Shown piece after piece: positions 1 through 4,509 of a stretch of 11,522 nucleotides of DNA. Location: the NCBI GenBank assembly GCA_023665325.1, contig JAMPED010000044.1, positions 1-11,522 on the forward strand, read 5' to 3'. The position numbers and the translations under genes were made by a program. This stretch comes from Acetobacter sp. (GTDB lineage Bacteria > Pseudomonadota > Alphaproteobacteria > RF32 > CAG-239). Position 1 is the stretch's first letter, and each line of letters opens with the position of its first letter. The notes beneath the pieces were generated by a model that searched no databases, was not told where the DNA came from, and saw only the letters and a program-made list of their open reading frames with translations.

Positions 1-61
1 GAGATCGCTTGACTTCACTACGTTCAGAGCGATGACATATTAAAAGAAACAAATCCATACT
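1..61. repeat. Interspersed repeat R3, copy 1 (truncated by window start)
   Basis: An ATCGCT...AGCGAT inverted repeat is followed by a conserved tail (gatgaca, then attaaaagaaacaaa, then catactc). The same unit recurs at 1212-1286 and 11363-11440 with a few substitutions. It is non-coding and its mobility or function is unknown. Confidence 0.8.
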
Positions 62-70
62 CTCCTCCCC

Positions 71-107
71 CGTCATTGCGAGGAGCGTTAGCGACGTGGC
101 AATCCAC
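71..107. repeat. Interspersed palindromic repeat R1, copy 1
   Basis: The unit runs from cgtcattgcgag to gtggcaatccac, and its ATTGC and GCAAT ends are complementary. Near-identical copies lie at 11317-11353 and, cut by the window end, at 11508-11522. Variants with different centres are at 10368-10413 and, inverted, at 10453-10485. It resembles REP/MITE-like elements with no coding capacity. Confidence 0.85.
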
Positions 108-137
108 AAAAAAAGCGAGCCACATCTCCCGTAGCTC

Positions 138-200
138 GCTCGTTAAAAATCACACTTTCAACCCGCCGCAGCCAACGTTATGCCCGTGGCGCTGGCACTG
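138..200. repeat. Interspersed repeat R4, divergent copy
   Basis: The segment gctcgttaaaaatcacac at 138-155 is exact at 10503-10520. The following part (cgcagcc, aacgtt, gtggcgctg) is a diverged version of the R4 core at 10532-10564 and 11031-11062. This suggests one composite repeat present three times, with its second half more variable. Confidence 0.6.
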
Positions 201-216
201 CCTCCCACAAAACACC

Positions 217-245
217 TTGACAAAAAATAAAACACCTTTTATGTT
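217..245 (+). promoter_or_regulatory. Sigma70-type promoter of the 275-622 gene
   Basis: A perfect -35 box TTGACA (217-222), a 17-bp spacer and a -10 box TATGTT (240-245) place the transcription start near 252. This gives a leader of about 23 nt. No good Shine-Dalgarno sequence is visible before the ATG at 275. Confidence 0.6.
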
Positions 246-274
246 CTACACAGTTACCAAATTTTTTAGATATT

Positions 275-622
275 ATGAGCAAGAAAAAAGAAACGTTATT
301 GGAGCATTGGCTCTATATGTGGTTTTCAGCCGCATACCGCCAACAAATGGCGCTTGAACGTGGTGAAGAAGTTTGGCGAGAGTTAGACAAAGAACTCCCT
401 CGCGCCGTCGGTGTTTTAGAAGATGATGAGCTTAGGATGGCTTTATTTGCCAAAAAAATACCCACCATAAGCTCAAAAGACAAAGCGTGCCTAGTACAAT
501 GGCTAGAACATCAACTCTATGAGCTGGAACACAACTTTTGCGAACACATCACAAACAGTATTGAAGAGTGGGAGCGTAAGTGGAAACAAATCTACCGCAC
601 CCATCTTGAGGTTATTAACTAA
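275..622 (+). CDS. Hypothetical protein, 115 aa, family not recognised
   Basis: I do not recognise this protein. It is rich in charged residues and in tryptophan, and looks mostly alpha-helical. An aromatic N-terminal stretch around residues 12-22 is followed by a long acidic/basic helical C-terminus (about 65-110). There is no signal peptide and no convincing membrane segment. The gene is supported by a good promoter at 217-245 and an intrinsic terminator just after the stop (629-661), so it is probably a single-gene transcription unit. The start at 275 is the first ATG of the frame after that promoter, although the ribosome binding site is weak. It faces the HTH gene at 692-961 tail to tail and shares the terminator with it. 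A role linked to the neighbouring RNA-HTH cassette is possible, but nothing in the sequence shows one. Confidence 0.7.
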   Translation: MSKKKETLLEHWLYMWFSAAYRQQMALERGEEVWRELDKELPRAVGVLEDDELRMALFAKKIPTISSKDKACLVQWLEHQLYELEHNFCEHITNSIEEWERKWKQIYRTHLEVIN

Positions 623-628
623 ACTTAA

Positions 629-661
629 AACAGCCCTCTTAACCGAGAGCTGTTTTTTTTT
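629..661 (+). terminator. Intrinsic terminator between convergent genes
   Basis: AACAGC (629-634) pairs with GCTGTT (649-654), with an added inner TCT/AGA pairing, and is followed by an uninterrupted T run to 661. On the minus strand the same hairpin is followed by four T residues, so it may also end the HTH gene transcript. Convergent gene order fits a shared terminator. Confidence 0.85.
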
Positions 662-691
662 ACGTTTTCTACAGCGAGCAAGACCTTAGCC

Positions 692-961
692 TTAAATCAC
701 ATCTGTAAGCCTGATTTCAACTTTTTTACCCAAGCAATGCGCCACTCGCCGCAAACATTCCCAGTTAATCGGCGCACGTCCCAGCTCCAAACGCTCCAAT
801 GTTTCCACCCGCACACCAATTTCTTTAGCAAAAACCGCAAGCCGCAAATTTCGCCGTCGCCGTTCTTCCATAATCATTCGCCCCAAATTTTCCAAGAGTG
901 CATTGCGAAACACCTGCGATGGTCCAACATTAGATTCTTTTTCCTGATTTTGATTGTTCAT
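692..961 (-). CDS. XRE/Cro-family helix-turn-helix protein, 89 aa (cassette A)
   Basis: This is a small putative DNA-binding regulator. Residues 27-82 form a Cro/C1-type HTH: a basic helix (MEERRRRNLRL), a turn region (VFAKEIGV), then a recognition helix (RVETLERLELGR), ending in KKVEIRLTD. The first 25 residues are polar and probably disordered. The ATG at 961 was chosen because AAGGAG sits at a good distance upstream. The frame stays open back to a TTG at 994, but that would place the start inside the terminator tail. The gene follows a structured RNA and its terminator on the same strand, so any expression from the upstream promoter must read through the terminator. A paralogue with about one third identity and the same upstream arrangement lies at 10650-10937. 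Its operator and target genes are unknown. Antitoxin-like or autoregulatory roles are common for this class but are not shown here. Confidence 0.85.
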   Translation of the reverse strand: MNNQNQEKESNVGPSQVFRNALLENLGRMIMEERRRRNLRLAVFAKEIGVRVETLERLELGRAPINWECLRRVAHCLGKKVEIRLTDVI

Positions 962-988
962 AATTCGAAACTCCTTTTTAGTTACATT

Positions 989-1021
989 AAACAAAACTGA
1001 CGCTGAAAAATCCAGCGTCAG
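989..1021 (-). terminator. Intrinsic terminator of structured RNA A
   Basis: Read on the minus strand, CTGACGCTG (1021-1013) and CAGCGTCAG (1005-997) form a perfect 9-bp stem with a 7-nt loop, followed by TTTTGTTT. It lies between the structured RNA and the HTH gene. The 5' arm overlaps the 3' end of the RNA's CUCCCUGAC segment, so forming the terminator competes with pairing of that segment elsewhere in the RNA. Confidence 0.9.
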
Positions 1022-1142
1022 GGAGTTCGAAGATCACGTATTATGATTCTTGTAGCCTTCAATATATAACTACAAGCTCCCTGACAAAGCAAGGAATTAA
1101 AATACGAGAGCCTTCGATAGCCCTGACGATATCTCTACCGAC
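997..1142 (-). ncRNA. Structured RNA A, upstream of HTH gene (family not recognised)
   Basis: About 145 nt are transcribed on the minus strand from a promoter at 1149-1176 to the terminator at 989-1021. Proposed helices in window coordinates are: P1, ccctg (1121-1125) with caggg (1019-1023); P2, 1112-1117 with 1027-1032; P3, 1101-1106 with 1037-1042; and an 8-bp hairpin, 1069-1076 with 1049-1056, with a 12-nt loop (UAUAUAUUGAAG on the RNA). The copy at 10971-11192 keeps every helix through compensatory changes, including G-C to A-U and A-U to C-G in P2, G-C to U-A in P3, and G-C to A-U and A-U to G-C in the hairpin. The loop and a UUCCUUGCUU segment are unchanged. It has none of the signatures of tmRNA, SRP RNA or RNase P RNA. 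It could be a cis-acting attenuator leader for the HTH gene, a free small RNA, or both. Confidence 0.8.
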
Positions 1143-1148
1143 ACGCAT

Positions 1149-1176
1149 ACTATAAAACAGATTTTGTAAAAGTAAA
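1149..1176 (-). promoter_or_regulatory. Promoter of structured RNA A
   Basis: On the minus strand TTTACT (1176-1171), a 16-bp spacer and TATAGT (1154-1149) give a predicted start near 1142. The boxes and spacer length are identical in cassette B (11199-11226), while part of the spacer differs. That pattern supports a functional promoter. Confidence 0.75.
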
Positions 1177-1211
1177 GTTAAAATTTGATAGATTGCCCGT
1201 ATCGCTGGCGT

Positions 1212-1286
1212 CATACTCTTACGAGATCGCTTGACTTCACTTCGTTCAGAGCGATGACACATTAAAAGAAACAAAACCATACTCGC
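1212..1286. repeat. Interspersed repeat R3, copy 2
   Basis: This is a full copy starting and ending with catactc. It contains the ATCGCT/AGCGAT stem and the attaaaagaaacaaaa tail. It lies about 40 bp upstream of the promoter of structured RNA A. Compare 1-61 and 11363-11440. Confidence 0.8.
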
Positions 1287-1293
1287 TTTTCAG

Positions 1294-1335
1294 TGTCATT
1301 CCTCGGCTTGCCACGCAAGCCGTCAAGGAATCTCC
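1294..1335. repeat. Interspersed palindromic repeat R2, copy 1
   Basis: The unit tgtcattcctc ... gtcaaggaatctcc has a central hairpin (cggcttg / caagccg). It is the same family as 1823-1860, 10601-10649 and 11446-11483. The ends are conserved and the centre of the palindrome differs between copies. It lies just after the 3' end of rnhA. Confidence 0.8.
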
Positions 1336-1362
1336 CAAACGCTACCACTACAGCCCACGTTA

Positions 1363-1809
1363 CTATGCCTCACGCACCTTGTAAGCCTCACTACGAGCCA
1401 ATTCATCACAACGCTCGTTCTCAACGTGTCCAGCGTGACCTTTCACCCAAACCCAACGGATTTCGTGCCGTTCCCGAGCGGTATCTAACCTCTGCCACAG
1501 TTCCACATTTTTCACCGGCTGTTTTTTATTTGCCGTCTTCCAACCACTCTTCTTCCAAGCGTAAATCCACTTTTCAATCCCATCCATCACATAACGACTG
1601 TCCGTATAAAGTGTAATGTTGCAAGGTTCTTTAAGCTTTTCCAACGCCTCAATAACAGCCGTCAGCTCCATCCGGTTATTGGTCGTCTGCGCCTCACCGC
1701 CCGAAAGCTCTTTCTCCACATCATTATAACGCAAAATTGCCGCCCAACCGCCAGCCCCAGGGTTTCCCAAACACGCCCCATCTGTAAAAATCTCAATCCG
1801 TTTCATCAT
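1363..1809 (-). CDS. rnhA: Ribonuclease HI
   Basis: RNase HI cleaves the RNA strand of RNA-DNA hybrids in the cytoplasm and acts in primer removal and R-loop clearance. The 148-residue length is close to that of the E. coli enzyme. All catalytic residues are visible: D10 in [12 protein letters not shown]48 in NNRMELTA, D70 in YTDSRYV, H125 in WVKGHAGH and D135 in NERCDELA. The basic segment around residues 81-103 ([11 protein letters not shown]...) matches the substrate-binding protrusion. Two adjacent ATG codons (1809 and 1806) follow the sequence AGAGGAA. The second has the better spacing, but the first matches the usual N-terminus. The gene is probably co-oriented with, and possibly co-transcribed with, the AlbA_2 gene upstream (57 bp apart), with repeat R2 lying between them. 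Confidence 0.97.
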   Translation of the reverse strand: MMKRIEIFTDGACLGNPGAGGWAAILRYNDVEKELSGGEAQTTNNRMELTAVIEALEKLKEPCNITLYTDSRYVMDGIEKWIYAWKKSGWKTANKKQPVKNVELWQRLDTARERHEIRWVWVKGHAGHVENERCDELARSEAYKVREA

Positions 1810-1822
1810 CGTTCCTCTTGTC

Positions 1823-1860
1823 TGTCATCCCTCAGGGTAAAAACCTGTCAAAGGATCTCC
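1823..1860. repeat. Interspersed palindromic repeat R2, copy 2
   Basis: The unit tgtcatccctcagg ... cctgtcaaaggatctcc is a shorter member of the R2 family. It fills the gap between rnhA (13 bp from its start) and the stop codon of the AlbA_2 gene (6 bp away). Confidence 0.75.
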
Positions 1861-1866
1861 ATTCCA

Positions 1867-2934
1867 TTAACACTCGCTCTTCAGATAAGCTGAGAAAAAC
1901 TCATTTGTTAACACCGCCAAATCCGCATTTTTCCGTAAGGCCTGCGCCACAAACGAGCGTAAATCGTTTTTAGATACATAAATCCGAAAGCTTTTCGGCG
2001 TCGCACCATCCGCACCAATAACCCCATCCATCAAAAAATCTTCTGTAATCTCTTCCGGAAAACGAATAACTGCCTTCGCACACGAAAATAACGCTCTCGG
2101 CGGCACACGCATATTCAATGGTGTTATCAAATTGATAGAGTTGTGCGCTGAAGACAAATTCTCCAACTGGCTATCATACGAAAAATAAACTTTCGTTTTC
2201 TCACTCCCAGCACATAATGTATTGCACGAAAGATAAACCTCTTTCGCCACAGCATTAGAGTTGTTTTGCGCCAAAAGTGAAAAGCTGACTTTAACAAAAC
2301 TTTCTTTTTTACGTCGTTTCTTTGCCGGTTCAAAAATATCCTCATCACCCTCTTTGCTAACTGTAATTGCTTTGTCGTTAATCACCAGCTCAATATTTGG
2401 CTGAGGACGCTTACCAAACATCCCCGCAATCACCGCATATGGGGCAGGGACGTTGTTTGACCCTGAGCGAATGTAAATCTGACTACCTTGCGTCGTCATC
2501 AGCGGCGCAATGTCAGACTTCGGAATATACGTTGCAAGATAGCCATTTCCCTCACTATCACAGCTGATAATATGATTGCGCACTTTGTTATGAGAAGGAA
2601 TAGTACACCCAGAAATAGCGTTCTCCAGCCAGCTTAAAAAGCGATGTACATTTTGCACCTTAACCTTAGCCTTTGCTACATCTCCAAGCTCCAAATCTTT
2701 AGCACATTCTACCCCCCAAACTAGCACACCGCCTTCAGAATTTCCAAATGCAGAAATTGCTTTACCAAGGTTGCGCCGGTCATTTTGATGAAGTGCGCGC
2801 ATAGACTTGCCATCAGACGCCGCTTGTTTAAAGTCCATAAACAACTCCTCCGTCTGCCGGTTCATAATAAACTCGTCAATGGCGTCTTCTCCAAAATAAA
2901 TCAGCTTTTCAAAAATATCTTCTGCACGTGACAT
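1867..2934 (-). CDS. Schlafen/AlbA_2-domain protein, 355 aa
   Basis: Residues about 28-160 match the AlbA_2 (Schlafen-type, formerly AAA_4) domain. Visible motifs are an acidic E..F.DFKQA segment (30-38), the hallmark NLGKAISAFGNSEGGVLVWGV region (55-75), and a YIPKSDIAPLM...YIRSGSN strand pair (136-160). A lysine/arginine-rich linker (KKRRKK, 205-210) joins it to a C-terminal part of about 150 residues that I do not recognise. AlbA_2 domains are found in predicted transcription regulators, in nuclease-like Schlafen relatives and in accessory or defence genes. The biochemical activity here is unknown. The start is supported by GGGAGA six bases before the ATG. The gene lies between rnhA and the lemA terminator, so a transcript covering AlbA_2 and rnhA is plausible. 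It is intact, with no sign of frameshift. Confidence 0.8.
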   Translation of the reverse strand: MSRAEDIFEKLIYFGEDAIDEFIMNRQTEELFMDFKQAASDGKSMRALHQNDRRNLGKAISAFGNSEGGVLVWGVECAKDLELGDVAKAKVKVQNVHRFLSWLENAISGCTIPSHNKVRNHIISCDSEGNGYLATYIPKSDIAPLMTTQGSQIYIRSGSNNVPAPYAVIAGMFGKRPQPNIELVINDKAITVSKEGDEDIFEPAKKRRKKESFVKVSFSLLAQNNSNAVAKEVYLSCNTLCAGSEKTKVYFSYDSQLENLSSAHNSINLITPLNMRVPPRALFSCAKAVIRFPEEITEDFLMDGVIGADGATPKSFRIYVSKNDLRSFVAQALRKNADLAVLTNEFFSAYLKSEC

Positions 2935-2999
2935 AACACTTCTCCCATAATCTACCCTCAGTTTAAAACGTTATTCTTAACATCTCCCTAACACCCAAC

Positions 3000-3024
3000 A
3001 AAAAAAGCGGAGATTACTCCCCGC
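3000..3024 (-). terminator. Intrinsic terminator after lemA
   Basis: On the minus strand GCGGGGA-GTAA-TCTCCGC forms a 7-bp stem with a tetraloop and is followed by seven T residues (3006-3000). It lies about 20 bp after the lemA stop and separates lemA from the AlbA_2 gene. Confidence 0.9.
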
Positions 3025-3046
3025 CATAATTGCAAAAAAAACAATA

Positions 3047-3601
3047 TTATTTAAAATATTCATTCACATCCACTGCTTGTTTTTCAGTTTCTGACGCCTC
3101 AAAAAACGGATAAATATCTTTCAAACCAATCATTGCAGCAACCATAGAAGATGGGAAAATTTCCAATGCATTTTTATAATCTTTAACCGCAGAATTATAA
3201 AAACGTCTAGCGGCAGCAATATGTTCCTCTGTTTCAGCCATCGCCTGCTGAGCAGATACCATTGCCGCATCAGATTTCAACTCCGGATAAGCCTCTGCCT
3301 GTATCCGAAATGAACGCAATGCCTCTGTTAGATTCGCATCAGCCTTAAATTTCTCAACATAACTTGCTGCATTCATTGCTGCCTGACGTAATTCTGTTAC
3401 TTTTTCAAACACTGCTTTTTCGTGTTCCATATACTTTGCAGCTGCTTTAAGCATATTAGGCACAAGGTCGTACCGCTTTTTAAGTTGAACATCAATCCCC
3501 GCCGCCGCTTCTTTAACATTATTCTTTTTTCTAATAAGTGATGCGTAAATAGCATAAAGCCCAGCCACCACAAACCCAATGATAATCAATGCAATAGTCA
3601 T
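3047..3601 (-). CDS. lemA: LemA family protein
   Basis: This is a LemA protein, a membrane-anchored, mostly helical protein of unclear role that is widespread in bacteria. Residues 4-22 form the N-terminal membrane helix, followed by basic RKKNN. The family signature GIDVQLKKRYDLVPNML is at 35-51. Further family features are AYPELKS (104-110), the helix AARRFYNSAVKDY (130-142), and FP/YPFFEA near the end (149-169). At 184 aa it has the normal length. The start is supported by AGGAGA six bases upstream. LemA is often next to TPM-domain or zinc-metallopeptidase genes, but none is present here, so it appears to be a single-gene unit with its own terminator at 3000-3024. No convincing promoter was found upstream. 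Confidence 0.93.
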   Translation of the reverse strand: MTIALIIIGFVVAGLYAIYASLIRKKNNVKEAAAGIDVQLKKRYDLVPNMLKAAAKYMEHEKAVFEKVTELRQAAMNAASYVEKFKADANLTEALRSFRIQAEAYPELKSDAAMVSAQQAMAETEEHIAAARRFYNSAVKDYKNALEIFPSSMVAAMIGLKDIYPFFEASETEKQAVDVNEYFK

Positions 3602-3676
3602 ACATTTTCTCCTAAAATGAAATATTGTTAATTAAACTATACAAATCAACTTCTTAACATCAGGTAAAACAAGCAT

Positions 3677-3703
3677 AAAAAAAAGCGCTAAAAACCGCGC
3701 CTT
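3677..3703 (-). terminator. Terminator-like hairpin upstream of lemA
   Basis: On the minus strand GCGC (3700-3697) and GCGC (3688-3685) enclose an 8-nt loop. Flanking A-U and G-U pairs extend the stem, and eight T residues follow (3684-3677). No open reading frame precedes it, which suggests that a non-coding transcript may end here. Confidence 0.6.
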
Positions 3704-4160
3704 TTAATCCTCTGAATAAAACATAATCTAATACATAAATTTACAACAATAATATCTTGAAAATAAAGACAAAAGCGCTCCGCTATTCGCAGCAGGGAAT
3801 ACTTAAAACTTAAGAGCGCTCGTCAACTCTAATGCGCATTTTCTCTAGAGAAAGGGTTTCTAATAATTACATAAAATCATCGGGCAATCCGTGATATCAT
3901 TTAAGTCAGGGTTAAAACTTTTGGCCGAAAGTTCACCTCTTATATCTTTAATGCTCTCACCTTATTCACGCTAACAGAAAGACACAAAGCGCAAATATCC
4001 GCGAAATAAATAAACTTTTTTTTTCAAACTGGCAATAATCTATGTGACATAAATATATAATAAACTTAACAAACCGTTTAAAAACTAAATCCATAAACTG
4101 ATTCTCACAATACATTTTTTATGTTGTTCACAGAAATATTTTTTAGCTCTATGCAGACAT
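3704..4160. other. Non-coding stretch with several hairpins; possible minus-strand RNA
   Basis: No convincing coding frame is seen. The stretch contains four notable elements. A multi-branched fold is closed by 3773-3780 and 3814-3821, whose minus strand runs into the T-rich TTTTGTCTTTATTTTC. There is a perfect 14-bp palindrome TTTCTCTAGAGAAA at 3840-3853, a hairpin at 3878-3897 (atcat-cgg / ccg-tgat), and a hairpin AACTTT/AAAGTT around 3916-3932. A possible minus-strand promoter is TTTAAA (4082-4077), 17 bp, TATATA (4059-4054). Together with the terminator at 3677-3703 this could define a non-coding RNA or a long lemA leader. I do not recognise the RNA. Confidence 0.35.
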
Positions 4161-4194
4161 AAAAAAACTCCGGAGGGAATAACCCAAACCGGAG
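4161..4194 (-). terminator. Intrinsic terminator of the 59-aa membrane protein gene
   Basis: On the minus strand CTCCGG and CCGGAG pair outside an inner GGG/CCC pairing and are followed by seven T residues (4167-4161). It lies about 27 bp after the stop of the small gene at 4221-4400 and supports that gene being expressed. Confidence 0.85.
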
Positions 4195-4220
4195 AAAGCA
4201 TACCGTACGGAAAACGTCGG

Positions 4221-4400
4221 TTAAGAAGCAGCCTCTTGCGAAATCCCTCGTAAAGATACCGGAGTGTGACCAACCTTCTCAATAACATACGTCTTGATCT
4301 TGCGGACGTTTCTCTGGATAACTTCGCGATGAATGTATCCAAGCGCAAGTAAGACAACACCGACAGTAGATGTTACAATAATCGTTTCATTACGTTTCAT
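4221..4400 (-). CDS. Small single-pass membrane protein, 59 aa
   Basis: This short reading frame begins MKRNETIIVTSTVGVVLLAL. A hydrophobic segment at residues 7-23 is preceded by a basic N-terminus and followed by a basic amphipathic region (HREVIQRNVRKIKTY) and a polar tail ending SQEAAS. I do not recognise a family. The gene is supported by a promoter-like TTTACA / 16 bp / TATATT at 4451-4478 and a strong terminator (4161-4194), which make a complete small transcription unit. There is no Shine-Dalgarno sequence before the ATG at 4400. An in-frame stop 15 bases upstream rules out a longer frame, and a five-codon in-frame frame (ATG ATG ... TAA) sits just before it in the leader. A longer frame in another phase (4085-4360) runs through the terminator and is a shadow. 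Confidence 0.6.
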   Translation of the reverse strand: MKRNETIIVTSTVGVVLLALGYIHREVIQRNVRKIKTYVIEKVGHTPVSLRGISQEAAS

Positions 4401-4450
4401 AGCATAAAAATTTTAATGGTGAGACATCATAATTCCAAAAAACGACAGGA

Positions 4451-4478
4451 AATATAATCACATTTTTTTAAATGTAAA
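4451..4478 (-). promoter_or_regulatory. Promoter of the 59-aa membrane protein gene
   Basis: On the minus strand TTTACA (4478-4473), a 16-bp spacer and TATATT (4456-4451) predict a start near 4444 and a leader of about 44 nt. It lies in the AT-rich gap after the TPR-methyltransferase stop. Confidence 0.55.
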
Positions 4479-4509
4479 GAGTTTTTTTCAAAAAAATAAA
4501 TCAGTAACG

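Noticed and set aside
76..357. 93-aa plus-strand open frame
   Set aside because: It starts in repeat R1 and overlaps the 275-622 gene in another phase, and it lies across that gene's promoter.
962..994. Upstream TTG start for the cassette A HTH gene
   Set aside because: It would lie in the terminator tail with no ribosome binding site, while the ATG at 961 has AAGGAG at good spacing and a matching start context in cassette B.
997..1142. tmRNA, SRP RNA, RNase P RNA or 6S RNA
   Set aside because: I saw no T-arm-like TTCGA with CCA end, no GGAAGGAAGCAG-type SRP loop, no RNase P core motifs, and no long bulged 6S-like duplex. A two-copy RNA in front of HTH genes also does not fit these single-copy housekeeping RNAs.
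1059..1280. 73-aa minus-strand open frame
   Set aside because: It runs through repeat R3, the RNA A promoter and most of the RNA itself. The covariation supports RNA, not protein, in that interval.
4085..4360. 91-aa minus-strand open frame
   Set aside because: It overlaps the better-supported 59-aa frame (4221-4400) in another phase and reads through a strong intrinsic terminator. Its composition is arginine/leucine-rich shadow sequence.
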